Part shown: positions 38,226-47,481 of the stretch, piece by piece
How positions within the stretch are numbered: the first letter of the stretch is position 1
How the letters are laid out: every line of letters starts with the position of its first letter
Source of the DNA: Bin80 sp965209015
GTDB lineage: Bacteria; Bacteroidota; Rhodothermia; Rhodothermales; Bin80
Assembly: GCA_965209015.1 (NCBI GenBank)
Contig: OZ242367.1
Location: forward strand, 1,922,001 to 1,986,000
DNA length: 64,000 nucleotides
Reading direction: 5' to 3'
The notes under the pieces: model-generated
Databases searched by the model: none
Seen by the model: only the letters and a program-made list of their open reading frames with translations
Told to the model about the DNA's origin: nothing
Program-made: the position numbers and the translations under genes

Positions 38226-39463
38226 TATTTCGAAATTCAATCTGGTTTCCAGCCCTTGTGGTTATTCTAGGATTTGCCGCAACCGGTCACTCTAGTCATG
38301 CAAGCGACGAGGAACCGCGTACCGTAATATTGATCTCCATTGATGGACTGCGCGCAGATTACTTGACTCGCGAGAACACTCCGAACCTTCTTGAACTGGC
38401 TGATCAAGGCGTATGGGCTGAGTATCTGGAGCCGGTTTTTCCTTCAAAAACTTTCCCGAATCACTACAGCATTATCACGGGATTATACCCTGCGAACCAT
38501 GGGATTATAAATAACTCCATGCACGATCCAGATCTCGGCTTCTTTCGACTCAGTGACCGAGAGGTGATCTCTAAATCATCCTGGTGGGGAGGGGAGCCTC
38601 TGTGGATTACCGTACAAAAACATGGTCACACCAGTGCTACATATTTTTGGCCCGGCTCCGATGCAGATTCAATCCAGGGATTCCAACCTACTTACTGGAT
38701 GGAGTATAATCATAGTCTTCCTCATACGGCGCGTATTGATTCGGCCATGGCAGCGGCAACCCGTACGCCTCGCCCTGCATTGATCACAACATATTTTAGT
38801 ATCGTAGACACACAGGGACATCGATATGGTCCTGAATCCGATGAGATCCGATCTGCACTACGGGAGGTTGATTCTCATATTGGTGAATTAGTTGCTCGCC
38901 TTCAGGAGGCTCAACTCTATGAAAATATAAACCTTGTTGTTCTTGGAGACCATGGAATGGCAACAACTTCTAAAGATCATGTCGAGATCGTGGATAACTA
39001 CATCAATCCCGAGGATGTGTGGGTCATTAGTCTGGATGCTATGGGATTTTTGAATGTTAAGGATTCAACCAAGTTGGATAACTTGCTGGATCAACTGAAT
39101 CAAATCCCGCATGCACGCTGGTTCACCTCTGAATCGGCACCAGTAGAGTGGCACTATCATAATAATGAGCGGATCCCTGATCTCATTGGCATCGCGGATG
39201 TGGGATGGCAGATGGCGACTCAGCGAAATTATGATCGAAATCCTGATTTCTACTCGGGTGGAAACCATGGGTATGACCCCAAACATCCAACCATGCATTC
39301 TGCTTTTATCGCTCGTGGACCGCAATTCAAACAGAATCTGGCAGTTGAGGGTTTTTCGCTCATCCATATCTATGAACTATTATGTGCTGTCCTCAATCTT
39401 ACCCCCGCTGAAAATGATGGTAACCTTGATGAAGTCATCCACCTTCTTCACATGGCTCCATGA
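38222..39463 (+). CDS. Nucleotide pyrophosphatase/phosphodiesterase (ENPP type, alkaline phosphatase superfamily)
   Basis: A 413-residue exported enzyme with a signal peptide (1-27). The metal-binding and nucleophile residues of the ENPP family are in place: Asp41 in ISIDGLRADYL, nucleophile Thr77 in FPSKTFPNHYSI, then DTQGHRYGP, LGDHGMA and GNHGYDP with the remaining Asp/His ligands. These enzymes hydrolyse phosphodiester or pyrophosphate bonds of nucleotides or lipids outside the cytoplasm. The gene is coupled to a small membrane protein directly upstream. The exact substrate cannot be read from the sequence. Confidence 0.92.
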   Translation: MIFRNSIWFPALVVILGFAATGHSSHASDEEPRTVILISIDGLRADYLTRENTPNLLELADQGVWAEYLEPVFPSKTFPNHYSIITGLYPANHGIINNSMHDPDLGFFRLSDREVISKSSWWGGEPLWITVQKHGHTSATYFWPGSDADSIQGFQPTYWMEYNHSLPHTARIDSAMAAATRTPRPALITTYFSIVDTQGHRYGPESDEIRSALREVDSHIGELVARLQEAQLYENINLVVLGDHGMATTSKDHVEIVDNYINPEDVWVISLDAMGFLNVKDSTKLDNLLDQLNQIPHARWFTSESAPVEWHYHNNERIPDLIGIADVGWQMATQRNYDRNPDFYSGGNHGYDPKHPTMHSAFIARGPQFKQNLAVEGFSLIHIYELLCAVLNLTPAENDGNLDEVIHLLHMAP

Positions 39464-39655
39464 GGAACTGATCAATAGCTCATAGACTCAATACTCTGTT
39501 CCAAGTGAATCAGAAAAACTTCATAATACTCTCGTGCATATCTCAAATAAAGTAACTGATGACCAAACTATCAAGATCAAAACCTATCCTTGATCATTGG
39601 GAATTCACCTGTTACTATCGTAGTCATTCAGCGTTTAACAAAACTAAAACTACTA

Positions 39656-40537
39656 ATGAGTCACGCGGCAACAATTATTGACGGCAAGACCATTGCCGCA
39701 CAGGTTCGCGACGAGGTACAAGAAGAGGTCTCAGCATGGACAGCTGATGGACATGATCCCCCTTACCTTGCGGTTGTCTTAGTGGGTGATAATCCTGCAT
39801 CTGCTTCATATGTTCGGGGAAAGATAAAAGCCAGCCAGGATGTTGGAATTGATGGAGACACATTAAAATTCGATGCGGATATCTCCGAAGAGCAATTACT
39901 TGAAGTAATTCATAAGTTAAATTCTAGTCCACAAGTGAGTGGAATCTTAGTTCAGTTACCTCTCCCTGATCATATTGATGCATCCCAGGTGATTTCCAGA
40001 TTGGATCCGAATAAGGATGTAGATGGATTACATACGGTGAATGCAGGTCGATTGGCAACGGGCTTGCCGGGATTTATACCTTGTACACCAAGTGGAATTA
40101 TTGAGCTATTGCGCCGGTCAAATATTACTTCACACGGCAAACATGCTGTGATTTTGGGACGCTCTAACTTAGTCGGACGCCCTCTTGCAAGCCTGCTGAT
40201 AAGAAAGAACTTGAACGCAACTGTTACAATCTGCCATAGCCAAACACAAAATTTAGTCCAGATCTGTCGCCAGGCTGACATTCTCATTGCTGCAATCGGT
40301 CGGCCAAATTTCGTGACAAAGGATATGATTAAGCCTGGCGCGGCAGTGATTGATGTCGGAATTAACCGGATTGATGATCCCATACGTCCCCAAGGATACC
40401 GACTAACAGGTGATGTAGACTATAAAGCTGTACTCAATGTCGCTGGTTATATTACTCCGGTTCCAGGTGGTGTGGGGCCAATGACGATTGCCATGTTACT
40501 AAAGAACACAATGATCGCAGCCAGAGTGGCTAATTGA
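39656..40537 (+). CDS. folD: Methylenetetrahydrofolate dehydrogenase/cyclohydrolase
   Basis: A 293-residue bifunctional enzyme of one-carbon metabolism interconverting 5,10-methylene-, methenyl- and 10-formyl-THF. The start is ATG 39656; upstream in-frame codons add sequence without homology. Tyr52 and Lys56 of the active site lie in ASYVRGKIKAS. QLPLPDH, the PNKDVDGLH segment, GRSNLVGRPLA (NADP site) and TPVPGGVGPMT are all present. The stop overlaps the start of the MscS gene by one base. Confidence 0.97.
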   Translation: MSHAATIIDGKTIAAQVRDEVQEEVSAWTADGHDPPYLAVVLVGDNPASASYVRGKIKASQDVGIDGDTLKFDADISEEQLLEVIHKLNSSPQVSGILVQLPLPDHIDASQVISRLDPNKDVDGLHTVNAGRLATGLPGFIPCTPSGIIELLRRSNITSHGKHAVILGRSNLVGRPLASLLIRKNLNATVTICHSQTQNLVQICRQADILIAAIGRPNFVTKDMIKPGAAVIDVGINRIDDPIRPQGYRLTGDVDYKAVLNVAGYITPVPGGVGPMTIAMLLKNTMIAARVAN

Positions 40538-41529
40538 TGCAAGCGGTATCAGAAAATCTTCAATCTGCAGATACAACACAAGCTGCTGATACAACCTCAG
40601 GTCTAATAGATTCTGTACAGATCTCAACTCAGGTGGATTCAGCTGCCGAGGGTAGCGTGACCATCTCCCAGTCCTTCGTAGATGCAGGTACACTGGTATA
40701 TGAAGGTCAATTTTCTGAGGCTTGGGATGCTGTAAGTGTTGATGTTGTAAATGGACTTACGGAGCTAACTCCCAAATTTGCTGTTGCACTCCTCGTACTG
40801 GTCATCTTTTATGGAGGCTATCGCATTCTGTACAATTTACTTCGTAGGTTTTTGAAGCGAAGTAACGTTGTTCAGCCTGGGCTCCAGACCCTCGTGTTGC
40901 AATTATTCCGTCTTATCTCCCTTGTCCTGATTGGGATTATTGTTTTACAAACCCTCGGAATTGACCCTGCAGCGCTCATTGCTGGAATTGGAGTTGCAGG
41001 GATTGCTTTTGGTTTTGCTGCACGGGATACGGTTGAAAATATTTTATCTGGTGTCAGCCTATTAACTGATAAGGCCATTCGAATTGGAGATACCCTGATC
41101 GTCAATGACACCTATTGTGTCGTTGAAAATATTACGCTTCGAACTACGCGCCTTCGTACACCGAAAAATGAGGTTTTGGTTGTACCAAATCAACAGATGG
41201 CTAATGAACGAATTCTTAACCATACGATTGGTGGCGTTCTTAGAATTGAGATTCCATTCTCTATTGCCTACAAGGAGAGCCCACAGGATGCACGTCCAGT
41301 AATCCTAGAAATTACCAAGGATGATCCTAGATTGTTAAAGGATCCAAAACCTCGTGTAGTTGTGACATCCCTGAATGACAGTAGTGTGGACATGAGATTA
41401 TGGGTTTATGTAGATAATCCACGGGAAGAGCGTCAAATCATCTACTACTACACCGAAGCGATTAAAGAAGCTCTAAATAAGGCTGGAATTGAGATTCCAT
41501 TCCCTCATATTCAACTTATACAGGATTAG
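40537..41529 (+). CDS. Small-conductance mechanosensitive channel (MscS family)
   Basis: A 330-residue inner-membrane channel that opens under membrane tension. A soluble N-terminal stretch of about 75 residues precedes three membrane helices. The pore helix is IAGIGVAGIAFGFAARDTVENILSG, followed by the beta domain with IGDTLIVNDTYCVVENITLRTTRLRTPKNE and VVPNQQMANERILN. The C-terminus IEIPFPHIQL is typical of MscS. ATG 40537 overlaps the folD stop (TGATG), indicating coupled translation. Confidence 0.93.
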   Translation: MQAVSENLQSADTTQAADTTSGLIDSVQISTQVDSAAEGSVTISQSFVDAGTLVYEGQFSEAWDAVSVDVVNGLTELTPKFAVALLVLVIFYGGYRILYNLLRRFLKRSNVVQPGLQTLVLQLFRLISLVLIGIIVLQTLGIDPAALIAGIGVAGIAFGFAARDTVENILSGVSLLTDKAIRIGDTLIVNDTYCVVENITLRTTRLRTPKNEVLVVPNQQMANERILNHTIGGVLRIEIPFSIAYKESPQDARPVILEITKDDPRLLKDPKPRVVVTSLNDSSVDMRLWVYVDNPREERQIIYYYTEAIKEALNKAGIEIPFPHIQLIQD

Positions 41530-41783
41530 ATTAGTCTGGAAATGTATTCACTGATTGCTGCCTTCATGCATTGCAGAGTAATTAGGTGAGCATCCCGATG
41601 TCTGGTTTCATTGTCACCCTGATTGCAAGGAGACTGGATTGATTGCTCTTGATTCATAGTATGAGCAATAGATCTGAATAGTCAGATTTTTGTGAGCATG
41701 AACCAGAGATCCTATAACAACTAAATCCCTCAGATCTGAGATCTAATGACTGAATCAGAATTTTTCATGTTGATTTTCAGTTC

Positions 41784-42719
41784 TCAGTTAGCCATAGATT
41801 GGCGCCAAGAGATCCATCCCCTACCTTGATGTCCAAAATTAAAGTGATCTGGATGTAAACATTCTGCGAGGATCTCTGATGACTCAACTACCCTAGGACC
41901 TGGACGATTAAAATATTGGTTACCGTCTGTAATATACACGCGCTCATTCTGTACTGCTGGAAGTTTCGTCCACCCGGGATCCGAAATGAGGGGGTTCATC
42001 TCATGAATTGTACGTTCAATATCAAACCCGCATGGCATGATAGCTATTACCTCTGGCCCTGCCGCAACCAGCTCATCCATCGAAAAATATCCCGAGTGAC
42101 AACCTGGCTCACCAAAAAGATTTTCCCCACCGGCATAATCTACCAAGTTGGGGACCCAGTTGGCTGCAATCATGAGTGGATCAGTCCATTCAATACATGC
42201 GATCGTGGGACGACGAGATATTATTCGTGTCTGATTCCCCAAAGAATCCAGCCGATTTTGGAGACTTGAGACTAAGGATTTGCCTCTCTCTAAATCACCT
42301 AATGCACTGGCAACACGAATAATATCTTCCCATACATCCTCAAGCGACATGGGTTCAAGTGAAACGATAGTAGGTGCTGAGTTGACTAACCGACAAACAG
42401 CAGCTTCCACATCGCGGAGACTTACTGCACAGACTTCACATTGGGTTTGTGTGATAATGACGCTTGGGGAAAGTCTGTCCAGTAGATCAGAATCAACTTC
42501 GTACACCGATAAACCATCACTCACGATCTTTCGGACTTGATCATCAATTTCCGCACTTGCAGACTCTGTGATAATTTTTGAAGATGAGCACACTGGGATT
42601 TGATTGATTGAAGGCGGATAGTCGCATTCATGAGATTTGCCAACAAGAGATGATTCAAATCCAAGTGCACATACGATCTCGGTAGCACTTGCAATCAGAG
42701 ACACAATTCGGTGATTCAT
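41784..42719 (-). CDS. BtuF-like periplasmic-binding-fold protein without signal peptide
   Basis: A 311-residue protein of the cobalamin/iron-siderophore binding class (BtuF/FecB fold): RIVSLIASATEIVCALGF, then VGKSHECDYPP, TQTQCEVCAVS, EWTDPLMIAANWVPNLVDYAGGE, and a C-terminal NQYFNRPGPRVVESSEIL. The fold begins at residue 3 and the upstream frame is closed after 11 codons without a hydrophobic stretch, so no signal peptide exists. It is therefore probably cytoplasmic, or exported by other means. No BtuC or BtuD gene is nearby. A Dph6-like PP-loop gene lies 105 bases upstream in the same direction. Confidence 0.8.
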   Translation of the reverse strand: MNHRIVSLIASATEIVCALGFESSLVGKSHECDYPPSINQIPVCSSSKIITESASAEIDDQVRKIVSDGLSVYEVDSDLLDRLSPSVIITQTQCEVCAVSLRDVEAAVCRLVNSAPTIVSLEPMSLEDVWEDIIRVASALGDLERGKSLVSSLQNRLDSLGNQTRIISRRPTIACIEWTDPLMIAANWVPNLVDYAGGENLFGEPGCHSGYFSMDELVAAGPEVIAIMPCGFDIERTIHEMNPLISDPGWTKLPAVQNERVYITDGNQYFNRPGPRVVESSEILAECLHPDHFNFGHQGRGWISWRQSMAN

Positions 42720-42824
42720 ATTTACAATCAGACAGTTAAATTGAACTACTGGTCAACAATAGACATAGTGGAACTCAAAAAATCTAAAAACCTTATTCCT
42801 CAGAGTCATGAGAAATTTTTCGTT

Positions 42825-43490
42825 CTATTCGTCCAGGACTACATCCGCATAGACAAATCCGGTTCTGGTAACCACCTCACCGGTTCTCACACGAATTGGC
42901 TTTGAAAACATTGGCCCCGCAGATACAAACGTATGAAACTCACCATTCTCTCCACAGGGATCAATGGAAGATGGGAGATCTGCCAACAACTCAGAGTCAA
43001 ATTCTCTTCCAGCATAATCGGGTGCTAATTGTCTGGGATCTACACAGGTAAGTATTGCCCGTAGCCCGGATGACACCATTGCATCTGCCAGCTCCCTCGT
43101 TGGTTTTTCCCATAAGGGGAAAATAGGTTTGAGTCCCGTTTTTTTCAGTTGCTCAGTTCTATACCGACGAATATCCTCTAAAAATAGATCTCCAAATGCA
43201 ACGATCTCCACCCCACTGTTGATTACCTGATTCCAGAGAGACTCCATTGCCTGCTCATACAGTCTATTGGAACAAGGCCAAGGAATTTTAACGATATGGA
43301 GAGGTAGCCCTGCCCTATCAGCCTGAGCCTGTAATAGGCCCATTCGCACACCATGCATTGAAACTCGAGAAAATTTCTCTGTGACCGTGGTGAAAAGTGC
43401 CGTCACTTCGTACTTACCCTCCATCCTCAAAGTGTGAAGCGTCCAGGCACTGTCTTTGCCAGTACTCCATGATAGCCATACTTTATTCAT
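42825..43490 (-). CDS. Dph6-like PP-loop ATPase (MJ0570 family)
   Basis: A 221-residue adenine-nucleotide alpha-hydrolase. The PP-loop is STGKDS at 9-14. VSMHGVR, EIVAFGDLFLEDIRRYR and the C-terminal DPCGENGEFHTFV are the family's marks. In eukaryotes and archaea such enzymes amidate diphthine on elongation factor 2; bacteria lack diphthamide, so the substrate here is unknown. It precedes a BtuF-like gene in the same direction, and a joint role in cobalamin salvage is a possibility from context only. Confidence 0.85.
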   Translation of the reverse strand: MNKVWLSWSTGKDSAWTLHTLRMEGKYEVTALFTTVTEKFSRVSMHGVRMGLLQAQADRAGLPLHIVKIPWPCSNRLYEQAMESLWNQVINSGVEIVAFGDLFLEDIRRYRTEQLKKTGLKPIFPLWEKPTRELADAMVSSGLRAILTCVDPRQLAPDYAGREFDSELLADLPSSIDPCGENGEFHTFVSAGPMFSKPIRVRTGEVVTRTGFVYADVVLDE

Positions 43491-44183
43491 GCTGAATGGT
43501 ATCCCTTCCTACAAAATGATGATTTCTCTATTGTGACATTAAGGGTAGAGTCGGCTGATTTGATCACTTATAGAGTTGAGCATGTCGGAAAAGTTGCTTA
43601 ACATATCCGCAATAATATATATGTTAACCTCTCATAGAGATTACCAAATTGTACGAAATTAGCATGCCCGCCATCACTTATCCCAAACATACAAGTTATC
43701 CAGTCTCCACCAGTCTTTTTGTTTTATATGAAATGCCTCTTGGTCTTATTTTGTTTTAACCTTAAATGGATTATGTATGGGTCACCAAAAAAAATGACTT
43801 GTGTAACCAGACTCATATCGGCAGATTTAAAACTTGCTCAGCATGCTCCATTCCTTGATGGTGAAATAATGATCTACCATGTTGTTCAAACGGAAGATGG
43901 GTGCTGATGAGATTGAATGCCGTACTCTGAAGCATTGCATAGATCTTCAATATCGTGAAGCAGTGGATCAAACAGATGATCACTGCTCGGTAGCTCAGGC
44001 CAGAGATTTTCTAAATGATCTTGGAGAAAATGATTGGAGACATGCATGTCCAGAGGGCTCCTTCCTTTCTGGTGATGGATACAAAAACCTGTGGAGAGTC
44101 CTCTCTGGAGAAAAAAGCTCATAGCGAAACTGAGTACATGATCTAACTAACTTCAATTCCAAGAAATCCCTGAGGAGAGCCTC
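43491..44183. other. Gene-free stretch between divergent and convergent genes
   Basis: About 690 bases. Two overlapping short open frames on the + strand (43719-43907 and 43879-44124) have no family-like pattern and no clear ribosome site. The one notable element is the inverted repeat listed separately. Confidence 0.4.
43598..43627. repeat. 9-base perfect inverted repeat, possible operator
   Basis: TTAACATAT at 43598-43606 is matched by ATATGTTAA at 43619-43627 with a 12-base AT-rich spacer. It sits about 110 bases upstream of the Dph6-like gene. The size and symmetry fit a dimeric repressor site, but a chance repeat in AT-rich DNA cannot be ruled out. Confidence 0.35.
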
Positions 44184-45779
44184 TTATAGGGTTAGCAACT
44201 GATGATGTGAGTTATCATCAATGTTAAAGTTTGAATGTATATGATTTAGGATGCGTGGACCGTACTTGGCTAGATAATAGAGTAGCGGCAACTCACGTTC
44301 TTGGAAATTTCCATTTGGGTAAAGTGCCTCTTTGCAGGACTCAATCTGAACCTGTAATTGCTGGTGACGTCTCTTCTCTGCCCGTTCAAGACGTTGCTTT
44401 AACTTCAAGAGTTCTTTGATCCATTGTTTACGGGTCGCTTCGAGGGTGGGCCGTAGAGTCACATCAATTCCAGATACTATTGGTAACAGTTGATCTGCGC
44501 ATCCATCAAGTCCCATAGTGGCATGATTGAATGCCGAAGTAATGCCTGATCCCTCAAGCACGCGCTTACGCATTAATGAAGGGATTTCATCAGATAATTC
44601 CTCAACGGTCAGATCATGACGCTCCATCAGCTTTGCAATTCGGGGCTCAATGATTGTTAGGCTTGTCCGTGGGAAAATAATCGGCATTGGACGCTCTGCC
44701 CAGGCGTAAAGTGATTTCAGCTGGGCGAAATATGCTATCTCTCCAGGGCCCGCAACATAGGCGACGGTTGGCAACAATGAGTCCTGTACAAGTGGTCGCA
44801 TGACCACATTAGGGCTCAGACTACTAGGAGGAAGACTCTGAGCGTCCTCAAACGAAATAATATTCTCTTCGGCAAATTGTGGATAGTAGCCACTCTCTGT
44901 CGGAACCAATGCTTGCCTCTTTGACTCGTTTAAAAGAAAGACATTGCCCGGGCTAACATGAACTTGGGCATGGTAATCCTTTTCTAGTGCATCACTGGTT
45001 TTCTTAAGAATCTTGTAAGTCGTTTTGTAGTCACTCAATTCACGCCTCAGTAGAGGTGCTGCCAACTCTTTAAGCCGAGAATCCACTGGATTCATCAGTA
45101 TTAGAGCATCTTTCCCCAATAGGGATAGTAACGTCTGTGCAAAAGCATCAGTGAACGTTACATCCTGACGATAAGCAGAGTAGTATTTCGTAAGCACCTC
45201 TTCCCTAAACTCTGACGCAGGTAGTTCTTCAACAAGCGTTTTGTGTACCGAATCAATTCCCGGGTTGAAAGTTAATGATCCAACACTCCCAAGATTTCCT
45301 GTCTCAGGTAGAGTATGGCCCTGATACCATATCTTCTTCCCGATCAGATTGACTTGTCGGACTTCATCAAGGTCATGATCTCCCCCTTCAAGCCAAAATA
45401 CTGGAACCACGGGTTGAGAAAGAACCTTTGTTAGGTACTCCGATAAGCGAACTACCGTGAGTGCTTTGTAAAATGTGTAGAGTGGTCCACCATAAATCCC
45501 GACTTGCTGACCAGTGACGACAGCCAGTGAATCTGGGTCAAGAAGCCGAGAAGCAACGTTAGGGTTTCCCCAGTTTGAGTTTTGCTCTTCAAGAATATCT
45601 ACCAATACCTGACGCTCCAAAGGAGTGGCCTGTAACTGCTGGGAAACCGTGTGATAGCTACGATCCTGTCGCCAGTCGCCAGAATAATACTCAGCTAACT
45701 GACCATAATCTTCCGTGTAGGCAGCGAAGAGCCGAGATATCCCCTTCATTCCCGAATAGGGAATCAATGTTTGCATCAT
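44184..45779 (-). CDS. bshC: Bacillithiol biosynthesis cysteine-adding enzyme
   Basis: A 531-residue BshC-family protein, which joins cysteine to glucosaminyl-malate in the last step of bacillithiol synthesis. VVTGQQVGIYGGPLYTFYKALTVVRLS, PVFWLEGGDHDLDEV and the YVAGPGEIAYFAQL segment form the nucleotidyltransferase-like core; a coiled-coil insert (about 440-490) is also typical. Bacillithiol is known from Firmicutes, Deinococcus and many Bacteroidota-related groups, which supports the taxonomic guess. bshA and bshB are not in the window. Confidence 0.93.
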   Translation of the reverse strand: MMQTLIPYSGMKGISRLFAAYTEDYGQLAEYYSGDWRQDRSYHTVSQQLQATPLERQVLVDILEEQNSNWGNPNVASRLLDPDSLAVVTGQQVGIYGGPLYTFYKALTVVRLSEYLTKVLSQPVVPVFWLEGGDHDLDEVRQVNLIGKKIWYQGHTLPETGNLGSVGSLTFNPGIDSVHKTLVEELPASEFREEVLTKYYSAYRQDVTFTDAFAQTLLSLLGKDALILMNPVDSRLKELAAPLLRRELSDYKTTYKILKKTSDALEKDYHAQVHVSPGNVFLLNESKRQALVPTESGYYPQFAEENIISFEDAQSLPPSSLSPNVVMRPLVQDSLLPTVAYVAGPGEIAYFAQLKSLYAWAERPMPIIFPRTSLTIIEPRIAKLMERHDLTVEELSDEIPSLMRKRVLEGSGITSAFNHATMGLDGCADQLLPIVSGIDVTLRPTLEATRKQWIKELLKLKQRLERAEKRRHQQLQVQIESCKEALYPNGNFQERELPLLYYLAKYGPRILNHIHSNFNIDDNSHHQLLTL

Positions 45780-45816
45780 GATGAGCTACTTATCAACCAC
45801 AAATCCACGCGCGATC

Positions 45817-46377
45817 CTAATCTGTTAACTTAGCAATCGCATCGCGAACTCGAGCAGCTTCCTCGTAATCTTCTTCTTCAATTGCACGCGCAAGCTTGCT
45901 CTGTAACCGCTCAACTGGGGAGGATATATCTTCTGACTCCTCATTTTCGGTAATCTCAGAATCACCGGTCGGAACACCTGCTTCCTCAAGGATGGATTCC
46001 GCAACTAGAATATCTACGTCTAAGCGTACAGCAATCGCAACCGCATCGCTTGGGCGCGAATCCAGAATGCCATGTTCTCCGTTCTGCAAAAATCGAATTT
46101 TCGCGAAGAAGGTTCCTTCCTCTAACCCATCAATCAAAACATCCGTAACCTCCATCCCCACATGCTCCATCAAGTCACATAATAGATCGTGGGACATGGG
46201 ACGTGGAGGACGCCGCTTTTCAACACCAATGACAATCGCGGTTGCTTCGTTTTCTCCAACAACGATCGGCAATTTTCGTGTTCCACCAATTTCCCCCAAT
46301 ACCAGAACGAATGCACCGCCACTGGTGGGACTGGTTGACAGCCCAACGACTTCTACTTGAACCAGTTCATCCTGCAT
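45817..46377 (-). CDS. Bifunctional nuclease family protein (DUF151) with UVR motif
   Basis: A 186-residue protein from ATG 46377. The DUF151 core is VEVVGLSTSPTSGG, FVLVLGEIGGTRKLPIVVGENEATAI and HGILDSRPSDAVAIAVRLDVDILV. Residues about 154-186 form a UvrB/UvrC-type helical hairpin (LARAIEEEDYEEAARVRDAI). This domain order is common in Bacteroidota. Some plant and bacterial homologues show DNase and RNase activity; the cellular role is unclear. It is 18 bases downstream of hisC. Confidence 0.92.
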   Translation of the reverse strand: MQDELVQVEVVGLSTSPTSGGAFVLVLGEIGGTRKLPIVVGENEATAIVIGVEKRRPPRPMSHDLLCDLMEHVGMEVTDVLIDGLEEGTFFAKIRFLQNGEHGILDSRPSDAVAIAVRLDVDILVAESILEEAGVPTGDSEITENEESEDISSPVERLQSKLARAIEEEDYEEAARVRDAIAKLTD

Positions 46378-46395
46378 TGAAACCAATCTAAGAGG

Positions 46396-47481
46396 CTATA
46401 ATATGGAGTTAGTCAACGCCTGTAAGAACATCCTGTTCTCAGCGGGAGTCCCAGTACTAACACGAAGATACCCTTTCAACTCTGAATACCCACTCATGTC
46501 ACGCACAAGAACCCCCTTCTCAGCTAATGAATGAAATAATTTCTGGCTATCACCTGAAACCTGAAATGTAACGAAGTTGGCCTGTCCCTCAAGAGGATAG
46601 ATTCCTTGAATCTGCTGTAATTCATGAAGTAAGGCCTTCGTATGCGCACGAATCTGGGCTATACGATCCAGAATTAGATGGGGTTGAGATAGAAGCTTTG
46701 TTACTGCGCTCGTGCTGAAACGATCAATCATAAACGGAGGCCGTACTTTCATGATCTCGGATATTAGTTCTGGATGTCCAATCAAGTATCCCAACCGTAA
46801 ACCGGCGAGGCCAAATGCCTTGGAAAAAGTCCTGAGGAGAAGGACGTTAGGATAGTCATTCAGCCGGGTGAGCATACTTGATTCATTTGAAAATTCTATA
46901 TAGGCTTCGTCAATCAAGACCAGACCTGATGCAGCATTCGCAATTGATGTAATCTCCTCAATAGGCACCGCTAAACTTGTAGGATTATTTGGAGAGGTAA
47001 TAACCACCAAAGACGGTGTTGTACGATAGATCGCTTCAATCAGGCCATCCGTGTCAAAACGGAGATCCTGATGTGGAGGAACAGATACGATCTCTCCTCC
47101 AAAAATATCTACAACCCGTTCATAAAAAGAAAACATCGGACGAGGTAATACGACCTTACTGCCAGAAGAAATAAATGTCAGCCCAAGTGTATAGGTCAAT
47201 TCGTTAGACCCATTCCCGATAATTATCCCTTCACTATCCCAGCCGATATGGTCCGCAACCAATCTCGTTAACTGGCTTGGCTGTTCGGATGGGTACCGGT
47301 TAAATGCAATGGCTTCCCAAGCTTCGGAAATTGCATTCTTCAATTCATCTGGAAGATCATATGGACTTTCATTCTGATTAAGCTTGACCGTAATTTCTCC
47401 AGGTGGTACCCCAACAGTATACGGGTACTGTCTATGAACCTCAGGCTTAACATAGGCAAGTGCAGTGTTCGTAGAGGTCAT
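46396..47481 (-). CDS. hisC: Histidinol-phosphate aminotransferase
   Basis: A 361-residue PLP aminotransferase of fold type I. The PLP lysine is K221 in RTFSKAFGLAGLRLGY; LNQNESPYDLP, GNGSNELTY, SPNNPTS and LIDEAYIEF are in their usual places. Next to hisD it is most likely the histidine pathway enzyme rather than an aromatic aminotransferase. Its ATG overlaps the hisD stop by one base (TGATG). Confidence 0.94.
   Translation of the reverse strand: MTSTNTALAYVKPEVHRQYPYTVGVPPGEITVKLNQNESPYDLPDELKNAISEAWEAIAFNRYPSEQPSQLTRLVADHIGWDSEGIIIGNGSNELTYTLGLTFISSGSKVVLPRPMFSFYERVVDIFGGEIVSVPPHQDLRFDTDGLIEAIYRTTPSLVVITSPNNPTSLAVPIEEITSIANAASGLVLIDEAYIEFSNESSMLTRLNDYPNVLLLRTFSKAFGLAGLRLGYLIGHPELISEIMKVRPPFMIDRFSTSAVTKLLSQPHLILDRIAQIRAHTKALLHELQQIQGIYPLEGQANFVTFQVSGDSQKLFHSLAEKGVLVRDMSGYSELKGYLRVSTGTPAENRMFLQALTNSIL

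Noticed and set aside
43719..44124. Two overlapping short open frames on the + strand
   Set aside because: No ribosome site, no family-like pattern and no coupling to neighbours; likely chance frames in non-coding DNA.
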